The notes: generated by a model not told the origin, from the sequence alone. 5,342 nucleotides of DNA from Bacillota bacterium (GCA_023484675.1 JAMDAP010000013.1:1-5342); one strand, 5' to 3'. Counted from the first letter of the stretch, positions 1 to 5,076 are shown. Made by a program: numbers and translations.

Positions 1-117
1 CTCGGCCATCGCGAAGCCGTCGCGGGGCGAACCGTCGACCCCTTGCAGGCAGTGCCCCGCTACGTGCGCCGGCCCCAGCCGGAAGTCCTCTGGGAGGAGC
101 GACACCGTGGTCTTTGA
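1..117 (+). CDS. tsaB: TsaB, tRNA threonylcarbamoyladenosine biosynthesis protein, C-terminal fragment
   Basis: This is the last 38 codons of a gene that begins before the window; the frame is open from base 1 to TGA at 115-117. The visible tail contains a D-P-L-Q-A-V-P-R-Y-V-R-R stretch at fragment residues 13-24. This resembles the usual end of TsaB, where a Pro-x-Tyr-Leu/Val-Arg motif lies shortly before the C-terminus. TsaB is an inactive paralogue of TsaD and dimerises with it to transfer threonylcarbamoyl to A37 of ANN-decoding tRNAs. The identification relies on this short motif plus position: it is directly upstream of rimI and near tsaD, an arrangement common in Bacillota. The gene overlaps rimI by 11 bp, which suggests translational coupling. 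The catalytic-fold regions are outside the window, so this call depends partly on context. Confidence 0.8.
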   Translation, partial: LGHREAVAGRTVDPLQAVPRYVRRPQPEVLWEERHRGL

Positions 118-559
118 GGTCAGCCTAGAGCGCATGACCCTGGACGATCTGGACGGCGTGATGGCGGTAGAGCACACCGCCTTTGTGACTCCCTGGTCCA
201 GGCGGGCCTTCGTCACTGAGTTGACGGAGAACGCCTACGCCTACTATCTCGTGGCCAAGATTGACGGCGAGGTGGCTGGCTATGCCGGCATGTGGCTGAT
301 CCTGGACGAGGCCCACACAACCAACATCGCCGTGCACAGCCGCCACCGCGGGCAGGGTATCGGCGAGCGCCTCATGCTGGAACTAATGGCGGCAGCCAAG
401 GCCCACGGCTGCCGACGCATGACCCTGGAGGTCCGCCGCAGCAACCACCCGGCCCAGCAGCTTTACGCCAAGTTGGGCTTTGAGCCCCGCGGCGTGCGCC
501 GGGGCTACTACACCGATACTCGCGAGGACGCCATCGTCATGTGGAAGGATTCTCTTTAG
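107..559 (+). CDS. rimI: RimI-type ribosomal protein/N-terminal alanine N-acetyltransferase
   Basis: This is a 150-residue GNAT-fold acetyltransferase, about the usual RimI length. It transfers acetyl from acetyl-CoA to the N-terminal amine of a protein, classically ribosomal protein bS18, in the cytoplasm. The acetyl-CoA binding motif A is visible as R-G-Q-G-I-G at residues 81-86, preceded by the beta-4 strand T-T-N-I-A-V (71-76). E108 in L-E-V-R and Y120 in the Q-Q-L-Y-A-K-L-G-F segment match the positions of the proposed catalytic Glu and Tyr of RimI. The G-Y-Y-T-D segment near 133-137 is also typical. The GTG start at 107 is chosen because GGGAGGAG at 92-99 lies 7 nt upstream; an ATG at 134 has no comparable site. 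It overlaps tsaB by 11 bp and probably shares its transcript. The natural substrate cannot be told from sequence. Confidence 0.93.
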   Translation: MVFEVSLERMTLDDLDGVMAVEHTAFVTPWSRRAFVTELTENAYAYYLVAKIDGEVAGYAGMWLILDEAHTTNIAVHSRHRGQGIGERLMLELMAAAKAHGCRRMTLEVRRSNHPAQQLYAKLGFEPRGVRRGYYTDTREDAIVMWKDSL

Positions 560-578
560 GCTATAGGAGCCAAAGCGC

Positions 579-607
579 GAGAGCCAGCCGGTGGGGGGCT
601 GGCTCTC
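579..607 (+). terminator. GC-rich hairpin after rimI, probable terminator
   Basis: Two perfect 11-bp arms, GAGAGCCAGCC (579-589) and GGCTGGCTCTC (597-607), flank a 7-nt loop and begin 20 nt after the rimI stop. The arms are followed by TGCTTGT, only a weak T-run, so intrinsic termination may be inefficient. The position at the end of tsaB-rimI, facing a gene on the other strand, supports a role in ending that transcript. Confidence 0.6.
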
Positions 608-630
608 TGCTTGTCGGGGCTGCGCTGTGG

Positions 631-651
631 TATGGCGTATGGCGTATGGCG
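631..651. repeat. Three tandem copies of a 7-bp unit
   Basis: TATGGCG is repeated exactly three times without interruption (631-637, 638-644, 645-651). It lies in the non-coding gap between the two converging genes and directly abuts the hairpin that follows the minus-strand gene. No function is evident; replication slippage is the simplest explanation. Confidence 0.8.
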
Positions 652-652
652 T

Positions 653-692
653 GGGCCTCCCGACCGGCCGCGACTGCAGACGCGGGAGGCCC
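653..692 (-). terminator. Hairpin downstream of the minus-strand repeat-protein gene
   Basis: Perfect 10-bp arms, GGGCCTCCCG (653-662) and CGGGAGGCCC (683-692), enclose a 20-nt GC-rich loop. Read on the minus strand, the hairpin begins 25 nt after the stop codon at 718-720. No T-run follows on that strand, so it could be a factor-assisted terminator or a 3'-end stabilising structure. Its placement supports the minus-strand gene as a real transcription unit. Confidence 0.5.
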
Positions 693-717
693 GTACGCGG
701 ACCCGCCGACCTGGCCG

Positions 718-1089
718 CTAGATGGAGATGGGAAGGCTGCTCAGGCCAAGGCCGCTCAGCGACGAGAGCGGGTTGACGAAGGGCGTGCCGATGCCCAGGC
801 CGCCCAAGCCGATGCCGCCCAGGCCGCCCAGGCCGCCCAAGCCGATGCCGCCCAAGCCGCCCAAGCCAATGCCGCCCAAGCCGAGGCCACCCAGGCGACC
901 GCTCAGCAGCAGTAGGGTCAGCAGTTGTTGCGTCGACAGAGCGGCGGTGGGGGCGACGCCCAGCAGTTGCAGCACCAGCAGGTTGCGAAGGGTCGAGGCG
1001 CCCAGGGTGGGAACGCCCAGCAGTTGCAGCGTCAGCAGGGTGGTGAACAGGTTTTGGGTAGAGGCGGGGACTGCGAAGGAGAGGGGCAT
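718..1089 (-). CDS. Small uncharged Leu-repeat and Gly/Leu-rich protein of unknown function
   Basis: I do not recognise this family. The predicted protein has 123 residues, with no Lys, Asp, Glu or Cys; R35 and R65 are its only charged side chains. Residues 18-64 are two and a half tandem 19-residue repeats starting L-L-x-L-Q-L-L-G-V (18-36, 37-55, then a partial unit 56-64), joined by Ser-Thr-Gln/Leu linkers. Residues 65-101 alternate Gly with Leu/Ile (G-L-G-G-I-G-L-G-G), and the tail is Ser/Leu/Pro-rich. The start is ATG at 1089-1087 because AAAGGAGG (1105-1098) lies 8 nt upstream; a TTG eight codons earlier would contain that site. There is no classical signal peptide. A hairpin follows the stop. 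The gene is inverted relative to all its neighbours and sits between rimI and tsaD. A structural, self-assembling or membrane-associated role (for instance in a surface or spore layer) is conceivable, but this is inference from composition only. Confidence 0.7.
   Translation of the reverse strand: MPLSFAVPASTQNLFTTLLTLQLLGVPTLGASTLRNLLVLQLLGVAPTAALSTQQLLTLLLLSGRLGGLGLGGIGLGGLGGIGLGGLGGLGGIGLGGLGIGTPFVNPLSSLSGLGLSSLPISI
787..897 (-). repeat. Short-unit tandem repeat encoding the Gly/Leu/Ile tract
   Basis: On the minus strand this stretch is built from near-identical 9-nt modules of the form GGC-YTG-GGC and GGC-ATY-GGC, encoding residues 65-101 of the 123-residue protein. Differences between copies are mostly synonymous or exchange Leu for Ile. 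The low-complexity DNA also leaves the opposite frames open, giving spurious Pro/Lys-rich and Ala/Gln-rich translations on the plus strand. Copy number is likely to vary between strains through slippage. Confidence 0.8.
956..1038 (-). repeat. 57-bp period direct repeat encoding the 19-residue Leu repeats
   Basis: Two 26-bp blocks at 956-981 and 1013-1038 are identical except at two adjacent bases. They are exactly 57 bp apart, matching the 19-residue protein period. They encode L-L-T-L-Q-L-L-G-V and L-L-V-L-Q-L-L-G-V. A third, more diverged copy lies at about 899-924. The near identity at DNA level points to duplication within the gene. Confidence 0.75.
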
Positions 1090-1097
1090 GTTCCAGT

Positions 1098-1105
1098 CCT
1101 CCTTT
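1098..1105 (-). promoter_or_regulatory. Strong ribosome binding site setting the start of the repeat protein
   Basis: On the minus strand the sequence reads AAAGGAGG, then 8 nt, then ATG CCC. It is the best Shine-Dalgarno match in the window. It decides both the coding strand and the start of the 123-residue protein. Confidence 0.8.
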
Positions 1106-1123
1106 CCAGACAAACTTGGCTTT

Positions 1124-1141
1124 GTTCGGGTAGACCCGAAC
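1124..1141. promoter_or_regulatory. Perfect 18-bp inverted repeat, candidate operator
   Basis: The sequence GTTCGGGTAGACCCGAAC has two perfect 8-bp arms around a 2-bp centre. It lies in the divergent region between the minus-strand repeat-protein gene and tsaD, 35 bp upstream of the former's start codon. It covers the candidate -35 box of tsaD. The 2-nt centre fits a dimeric regulator site better than a terminator. In RNA it could form a hairpin with a 4-nt or larger loop in the leader of the minus-strand gene. The regulator is unknown. Confidence 0.5.
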
Positions 1142-1159
1142 CCGATGACATAATATGAT
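1131..1159 (+). promoter_or_regulatory. Candidate sigma-70-type promoter for tsaD
   Basis: TAGACC (1131-1136) and TATGAT (1154-1159) are separated by 17 bp and match the consensus at 4 of 6 and 5 of 6 positions. They lie in an AT-richer patch 80 nt before the tsaD start. A dedicated promoter is expected because the inverted gene cuts tsaD off from tsaB-rimI. The same patch reads TATTAT on the minus strand, a possible -10 for the divergent gene, but I see no good -35 for it. Confidence 0.45.
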
Positions 1160-1221
1160 GACAGCCGGCGGCTGGTGTAAGGTGCCTGCCAGGGAGATCC
1201 CCTGCCCGCGGCGAAATACTA

Positions 1222-1235
1222 CCGCCAGGAGGCGG
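1222..1235 (+). promoter_or_regulatory. tsaD ribosome binding site inside a small hairpin
   Basis: AGGAGG (1227-1232) is 7 nt before the GTG start of tsaD and fixes that start. It is flanked by complementary arms CCGCC (1222-1226) and GGCGG (1231-1235), which would put AGGA in a tetraloop and pair the last GG. The all-GC stem could reduce ribosome access, though five pairs is modest. Confidence 0.6.
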
Positions 1236-1239
1236 GAAC

Positions 1240-2241
1240 GTGAGCGTGCGCATCCTCGGCATTGAATCCAGTTGTGACGAAACCTCCGCGGCCGTGGTGA
1301 TAGACGGCCGCATCATTGAAAGCAACGTGATCGCTTCCCAGGTGGACCTGCACCGGCAGTATGGCGGCGTGGTGCCGGAGATCGCCTCGCGCAAGCACGT
1401 GGAGCTGGTGCTGCCGGTGGTGCAGGAAGCCCTGGAGCGGGCGAGCGCCAGCCTGAATGACATCGACGCCGTGGCCGTCACCGCCGGGCCGGGCTTGGTG
1501 GGGGCCCTGCTGGTGGGCCTGTCCGCGGCCAAGGCCCTGGCCTGGGCCCGAGAACTTCCCCTGGTGGCCGTCAACCACCTGCGGGGGCACATCTACGCCA
1601 ATTTTCTGGCCAAGCCCAACCTGGACTTTCCCCTGCTCTGCCTGATCGTCTCCGGCGGCCACACCGACCTGGTGTACCTGGAGGGCCACGATCGCCTGCG
1701 CCTCCTCGGACAGACCCGAGACGACGCGGCCGGCGAGGCCTTCGATAAAGTGGCGCGAGTGCTGGGGCTCAGTTATCCGGGCGGCCCCCAGGTGGACCGC
1801 CTGGCTCAGGGGGGTGACCCGGAGGCCATTGCCTTCCCGCGATCCTATCTCGAAGAAGGCAGTTTGGACTTCAGCTTCAGCGGTCTGAAGACCGCCGTCA
1901 TCCACTACCAGCAGGGTCCCGGCCCGCACCGGCCGCTGGCCGACGTGGCCGCCAGCTTTCAGGCGGCGGTGGCCGAGGTGCTGGTGGACAAGACGATGCA
2001 GGCCGCCCGTCAGCTCGCCGTCAGGCAGGTGCTTCTGGCCGGGGGCGTCGCTGCCAACAGCGCCCTGCGCCGGGCGATGGACCGGGAAGCGGCCCGCCGC
2101 GGCCTGGAGGTCACCTACCCGTCCTTGGAGCTGTGCACCGACAACGCTGCTATGATCGCCGCCGCCGGCTACTTTCTCTACCAGGGGGGGCATCGTGCCG
2201 GCTGGGATCTGAACGCCCAGGCCAACCTCCCTCTGGCATGA
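1240..2241 (+). CDS. tsaD: TsaD, tRNA N6-adenosine threonylcarbamoyltransferase subunit
   Basis: This 333-residue protein has the full length and motifs of the Kae1/TsaD family. In the cytoplasm it transfers threonylcarbamoyl from threonylcarbamoyl-AMP to A37 of ANN-decoding tRNAs, working with TsaB and TsaE. The N-terminal G-I-E-S-S-C-D-E-T phosphate-binding segment is at residues 7-15. The metal-binding motif N-H-L-R-G-H is at 112-117 (H113, H117), with the third metal ligand D301 in C-T-D-N-A-A. S-G-G-H-T-D (138-143), G-E-A-F-D-K (165-170), F-S-F-S-G-L-K-T (211-218) and A-G-G-V-A-A-N (267-273) are also in place, so the enzyme looks intact. The GTG start follows AGGAGG at 7 nt. Unlike the compact tsaB-rimI-tsaD operons of many Bacillota, a gene on the opposite strand separates it from rimI, so it probably has its own promoter. 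Confidence 0.97.
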   Translation: MSVRILGIESSCDETSAAVVIDGRIIESNVIASQVDLHRQYGGVVPEIASRKHVELVLPVVQEALERASASLNDIDAVAVTAGPGLVGALLVGLSAAKALAWARELPLVAVNHLRGHIYANFLAKPNLDFPLLCLIVSGGHTDLVYLEGHDRLRLLGQTRDDAAGEAFDKVARVLGLSYPGGPQVDRLAQGGDPEAIAFPRSYLEEGSLDFSFSGLKTAVIHYQQGPGPHRPLADVAASFQAAVAEVLVDKTMQAARQLAVRQVLLAGGVAANSALRRAMDREAARRGLEVTYPSLELCTDNAAMIAAAGYFLYQGGHRAGWDLNAQANLPLA

Positions 2242-2261
2242 CCAGCATGGCGAGCGACGCT

Positions 2262-2287
2262 GACGAGCGGTGCCGGCGCCGCTCGTC
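2262..2287 (+). terminator. Hairpin 20 nt after the tsaD stop
   Basis: The 9-bp arms GACGAGCGG (2262-2270) and CCGCTCGTC (2279-2287) are perfectly complementary with an 8-nt loop. No T-run follows. It could be a weak or factor-assisted terminator for tsaD, or an attenuating structure ahead of the acyltransferase gene. The rest of the 185-bp gap (2242-2426) shows no clear promoter or other structure apart from the ribosome binding site at its end. Confidence 0.4.
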
Positions 2288-2410
2288 GTCCGCAGGATTT
2301 CCGCCGAACCAGGCCGAACTGTTGCAGCGCCGACATCGCTCCGGGTCGAATCGCTCCGGGCAGGAGCGCGTCGGGCACAAGTGTGGCCGCCGGCCCGCAG
2401 GAGCCGCGGC

Positions 2411-2420
2411 GGAGGGGAGG
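2411..2420 (+). promoter_or_regulatory. Ribosome binding site that sets a TTG start for the acyltransferase
   Basis: GGAGGGGAGG ends 6 nt before TTG at 2427-2429. It favours this start over an ATG at 2238 that overlaps the tsaD stop but has no purine-rich site. The translation between 2238 and 2427 is Arg/Ser-rich and unlike a folded domain. Confidence 0.75.
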
Positions 2421-2426
2421 AAGCGT

Positions 2427-2966
2427 TTGCGCAGGCTGACAAGCCATCCGGTGCAGGGCCTCAACTCCATGCACCACATGTATCGGGCCGTGCCCTGGTA
2501 CAGGGTGGTGCGCAACGTCGCCGTTATCTACACGGCCCGCTTCACCCCCTGGCTCGGGGTCAAGAACTGGCTCTATCGAAGCATCGGCGTCAAGGTGGGC
2601 AAGGGTGTGGCGGTAGGCCTGGCGGCCGTGCTGGACGTATTCTGGCCGGAGCTCATCACCCTGGAGGACAGCTGCATCATTGGCTACAACTCAACCATCC
2701 TCTGCCACGAGTTCCTACAGTCGGAGTACCGCACGGGGCCCGTGGTGGTAGGCAAGAACGTGATGGTGGGGGCCAACACCACCATTCTGGCTGGCACGAT
2801 CATCGGCGAGGGGGCCACGGTCTCGGCCATGAGTCTGGTGAACCGGGACGTGCCGCCGGGATGCCTGGCCGGAGGTGTTCCGGTGCGGGCGCTCAAGTGC
2901 CCCCAGGCTGAGGACCAGGCGGTGGTGGCGCGGGAGGGAGAGACGGGAGACCATGGCCTCCATTGA
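2427..2966 (+). CDS. YvoF-type hexapeptide-repeat (left-handed beta-helix) acyltransferase
   Basis: The 179-residue product has a short N-terminal region (residues 1-52) ending in V-K-N-W-L-Y-R. A left-handed beta-helix domain built of hexapeptide repeats follows at about 53-150, e.g. I-I-G-Y-N-S, V-V-V-G-K-N, V-M-V-G-A-N and T-I-I-G-E-G. H94 in L-C-H-E-F is a likely catalytic His, and G-V-P-V-R-A-L-K (150-157) is the usual closing motif of such enzymes. They acetylate sugars or other small acceptors with acetyl-CoA, normally as trimers. The N-terminal T-S-H-P-V-Q-G-L-N and R-x-x-P-W segments resemble, from memory, Bacillus YvoF, which supports the TTG start at 2427. The acceptor is unknown; an envelope polysaccharide is a reasonable guess. 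Its end overlaps the PAP2 phosphatase gene by 14 bp, suggesting translational coupling. The last 20 or so residues are polar and probably disordered. Confidence 0.85.
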   Translation: MRRLTSHPVQGLNSMHHMYRAVPWYRVVRNVAVIYTARFTPWLGVKNWLYRSIGVKVGKGVAVGLAAVLDVFWPELITLEDSCIIGYNSTILCHEFLQSEYRTGPVVVGKNVMVGANTTILAGTIIGEGATVSAMSLVNRDVPPGCLAGGVPVRALKCPQAEDQAVVAREGETGDHGLH

Positions 2967-3834
2967 GCTGATCCGTTGGTTGCAGCACTTTCAGACGCCC
3001 TGGCTGACTGAGGTCTTTCGCCTTATCACCGACCTCAACAGCGAGTCCTTTTACATTGTGGCTCTTGCCTTCCTGTACTGGAGCCTGGACCGGCAGGTGG
3101 GGTACCGCCTGGCGGTGTTGTTCCTGTTCTCCACCTGGGCCAACGGAGCGGTCAAGGACCTCGTTCACACGGCCCGGCCGCCGGAGAGCATGGTGCGCCA
3201 CCTGGTGGTGCAGAACGACCCGGCCTTTCCCAGCGGCCACGCCCAGGGAACGACGGTCTTCTGGGGGCATCTGGCCCTCACCTATAAGCGCCGCTGGCTG
3301 ACCTGGCTGGCGGTGGCCCTGGTCGCCCTGGTCTCCCTGTCCCGCCTCTACCTGGGCGTGCACTGGCCCGTCGATCTGGCCGGCGGCATGCTCCTCGGGA
3401 TGACCGTCCTGGCCCTGGCCGGCCTGGCGCAGCGCTTCGAGGCCCGGACCTGGCAGGAGTTCCCCTGGTTGCTGCAGCTTATCCTGGCCACTCTTGCGCC
3501 GCTGGCTTTGCTTGTCCTCTACAACGGCCCCGACGCCTTCGTCATGGTGGGGGCCATGGCCGGCATGGGCCTGGGGCATTTCCTCAATGAGCGTTTCCTC
3601 CGCTCGCGAACGCGTGCCGCCTGGCCGTTTCAAACGGTCAAGATCATCGGCGGCGTGGCTGCCCTGCTGGCGGTGCGTATCGGCTTGAAGGCGGTTCTTC
3701 CTCCGAGTGACTGGTCCGACCTGGTGCGCTACGTTGCCATCGGCCTCACCGCAGCCTACCTGTGGCCCTGGGCGTTCACGCGCCTCGGGGGAGGTGTTGC
3801 TGCCCCTAAGAGCACCGGCCGCTTGCAGGGATAG
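2953..3834 (+). CDS. PAP2-family membrane phosphatase
   Basis: This 293-residue integral membrane protein carries the complete type 2 phosphatidic acid phosphatase signature: K68-x6-R75-P76, P93-S-G-H96 and S130-R131-x5-H137-x3-D141. H96 and H137 would be the catalytic proton donor and the nucleophile. Hydrophobic stretches fit membrane helices at roughly 33-45, 52-67, 97-110, 115-130, 142-158, 172-190, 195-210, 230-248 and 258-275. The C-terminal half after the catalytic core carries extra helices, making it longer than a minimal PAP2 protein. Family members dephosphorylate lipid phosphates such as phosphatidate or undecaprenyl pyrophosphate at the membrane; the substrate here cannot be assigned. 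ATG at 2953 is chosen because it follows a GGGAGGGAGAG stretch and opens with the first amphipathic segment; the frame's upstream extension is Arg-rich. The 14-bp overlap with the acyltransferase gene suggests one transcript. Confidence 0.92.
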   Translation: MASIELIRWLQHFQTPWLTEVFRLITDLNSESFYIVALAFLYWSLDRQVGYRLAVLFLFSTWANGAVKDLVHTARPPESMVRHLVVQNDPAFPSGHAQGTTVFWGHLALTYKRRWLTWLAVALVALVSLSRLYLGVHWPVDLAGGMLLGMTVLALAGLAQRFEARTWQEFPWLLQLILATLAPLALLVLYNGPDAFVMVGAMAGMGLGHFLNERFLRSRTRAAWPFQTVKIIGGVAALLAVRIGLKAVLPPSDWSDLVRYVAIGLTAAYLWPWAFTRLGGGVAAPKSTGRLQG

Positions 3835-3885
3835 CAGCGAATCAGTGGTTGGTTGACAACGAAACGGTGCTGCCGCGGCCTGGCC

Positions 3886-3914
3886 TTGACCGGTGGGGCG
3901 GTGCGTAGTATGCT
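3886..3914 (+). promoter_or_regulatory. Sigma-70-type promoter for hisC
   Basis: TTGACC (3886-3891, 5 of 6) and TATGCT (3909-3914, 4 of 6) are spaced by 17 bp. Transcription would begin near 3921, giving a leader of about 37 nt. This short leader is AT-rich, in contrast to its GC-rich surroundings, and has no room for a T-box or leader-peptide attenuator. Confidence 0.6.
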
Positions 3915-3921
3915 CAGGGTG

Positions 3922-3948
3922 CTTTATTACATTAACTAGATAAAGGAG
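3922..3948 (+). promoter_or_regulatory. AT-rich hisC leader with ribosome binding site
   Basis: AAAGGAG (3942-3948) precedes the TTG start at 3958 by 9 nt and decides that start. CTTTAT (3922-3927) and ATAAAG (3940-3945) form a perfect 6-bp inverted repeat whose right arm overlaps the ribosome binding site. The weak AU stem would have little effect except perhaps at low temperature. Confidence 0.55.
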
Positions 3949-3957
3949 TGCTGTGCC

Positions 3958-5076
3958 TTGCTGTCTCGCGCCTTGCCATCGCCACGTCAGGCCCTGTCGC
4001 GCCTCACGCCCTATGTTCCCGGCAAGCCGCTTCAGGAGGTGCAGCGCGAGCTGGAGCTGACGGACGTGATCAAGCTGGCCTCCAACGAAAACCCGCTGGG
4101 ACCCTCGCCGCTGGCGGTGGAGGCCATGCAGCGGGCCCTGGCTGATCTCGCCCTTTATCCGGACAGCGCCAACCGCACTCTGCAGGGCACCCTGGCTGAG
4201 TCCCTGCGTGTCCGGGCGGAGCAGGTGCTGATCGGCAATGGTTCGGACGAGATCTTCCGACTGGTGGCGGAGGCGTACCTGGAGCCCGGCCTGGAGGCCG
4301 TTGTGCCGGCGCCGTCGTTTTCCGTCTACGAGTCGATGGTGCGCCTTGCAGGCGCCACGCCGGTGCTTGTGCCCCTCAAAGATGAGGCCATGGACCTGGA
4401 AGGCACGCTGGCCGCCGTGACGCCCCGGACCCGCGTCATTTTCCTCTGCAGCCCCAACAACCCCACGGGGCGGATTGTCCCAGCCGAGGGCCTGCAGGTT
4501 TTCCTGGACCGCCTACCCGCCGGCGTGCTGGTGCTCCTGGACGAGGCCTACGGCGACTACGTCCAGGACCAGCGCTACCCTGATTCGCTGCCCTGGGTGC
4601 GGGAGGGGCGCCCCCTGCTGGTCACCCGGACTTACTCCAAGCTTTACGGCCTGGCCGGTGTCCGCCTGGGCTACGGCGTTGGACCTGCGGCCCTGCTCGC
4701 TCCGATGCGGCTGGCCCGGGACCCCTTTAGCGTCAACGCCTTGGCGCAGGTGGCTGGGGTGGCGGCCTTGTCCGATCAGGATCACCGGCGCCGCAGCCTG
4801 GCCATGAATGAGGCCGGCAAGGCCCTGCTCTACCAGGAGCTTGGCCGTCATGGCCTTCGCTTTGTCCCCACCGAGGCCAACTTTGTCCTCATCCATCTGG
4901 GCCTGCCGGCCCGCCGAGTTTTCCAATCCTTACTGCACCAGGGCGTGATCGTCCGGCCGACGGACTCCTTCGGTCTGCCGGAGTCGATCCGGGTCACCGT
5001 GGGAACGGAGGCCCAGAACCGGCGGTTTCTGGACGCCTTGCGACAGGTACTGTCGAACGACAGCCTGGCGGTGTAG
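3958..5076 (+). CDS. hisC: Histidinol-phosphate aminotransferase
   Basis: This is a 372-residue class I/II PLP-dependent aminotransferase of the HisC subfamily. It converts imidazole-acetol phosphate and glutamate to histidinol phosphate and 2-oxoglutarate in histidine synthesis. Visible motifs: L-A-S-N-E-N-P-L-G-P-S (40-50), G-N-G-S-D-E (93-98), A-P-S-F-S-V-Y (118-124), C-S-P-N-N-P-T-G (164-171, N168 contacting PLP), L-L-D-E-A-Y (193-198, D195 binding the pyridine nitrogen), T-Y-S-K-L-Y-G-L-A-G (225-234, K228 forming the Schiff base), and R345 near the C-terminus for carboxylate binding. All catalytic residues are present and the length is typical. The TTG start is supported by AAAGGAG at 9 nt. 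It has its own promoter and terminator and no other his genes in view. Some HisC enzymes also transaminate aromatic amino acids, which cannot be excluded here. Confidence 0.95.
   Translation: MLSRALPSPRQALSRLTPYVPGKPLQEVQRELELTDVIKLASNENPLGPSPLAVEAMQRALADLALYPDSANRTLQGTLAESLRVRAEQVLIGNGSDEIFRLVAEAYLEPGLEAVVPAPSFSVYESMVRLAGATPVLVPLKDEAMDLEGTLAAVTPRTRVIFLCSPNNPTGRIVPAEGLQVFLDRLPAGVLVLLDEAYGDYVQDQRYPDSLPWVREGRPLLVTRTYSKLYGLAGVRLGYGVGPAALLAPMRLARDPFSVNALAQVAGVAALSDQDHRRRSLAMNEAGKALLYQELGRHGLRFVPTEANFVLIHLGLPARRVFQSLLHQGVIVRPTDSFGLPESIRVTVGTEAQNRRFLDALRQVLSNDSLAV

Noticed and set aside
541..915. Plus-strand frame with an Ala/Gln repeat tail overlapping the rimI end
   Set aside because: It has no ribosome binding site at its start, crosses the post-rimI hairpin, and its repeats are the complement of the Gly/Leu tract in the better-supported minus-strand gene.
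1124..1141. Reading the 18-bp palindrome as a LexA/SOS box
   Set aside because: The Bacillus-type box has CGAAC first and GTTCG last; here the half-sites are in the opposite order with a different centre.
722..1153. Plus-strand Pro/Lys/Met-rich frame resembling a proline-repeat protein
   Set aside because: No Shine-Dalgarno site precedes its start, and it runs into the palindrome and promoter patch before tsaD. The minus strand has AAAGGAGG, a well-placed ATG and a hairpin after the stop.
1140..1160. Sporulation sigma-factor promoter for the minus-strand gene (CATATTA as a sigma-G-like -10)
   Set aside because: The -10-like match is good, but no matching -35 lies 16-18 bp upstream, so it is not strong enough to list.
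2133..2426. N-terminal extension of the acyltransferase, starting inside tsaD or at ATG 2238 overlapping its stop
   Set aside because: The extra sequence is Arg/Ser-rich and domain-free. The strong GGAGGGGAGG site and the YvoF-like N-terminus both point to TTG at 2427.
1219..2442. 407-residue minus-strand frame opposite tsaD
   Set aside because: It is a GC-rich shadow: the plus strand encodes intact TsaD with all its motifs, and the antisense translation has no recognisable domain.
2875..2952. Upstream extension of the PAP2 phosphatase
   Set aside because: It translates to an Arg-rich stretch overlapping conserved acyltransferase coding sequence; ATG 2953 follows a purine-rich site and gives a normal PAP2 N-terminus.
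3853..3858. TTGACA as the -35 of the hisC promoter
   Set aside because: It is a perfect hexamer, but 16-18 bp downstream the sequence is GC-rich with no -10 match; TTGACC at 3886 pairs properly with TATGCT.
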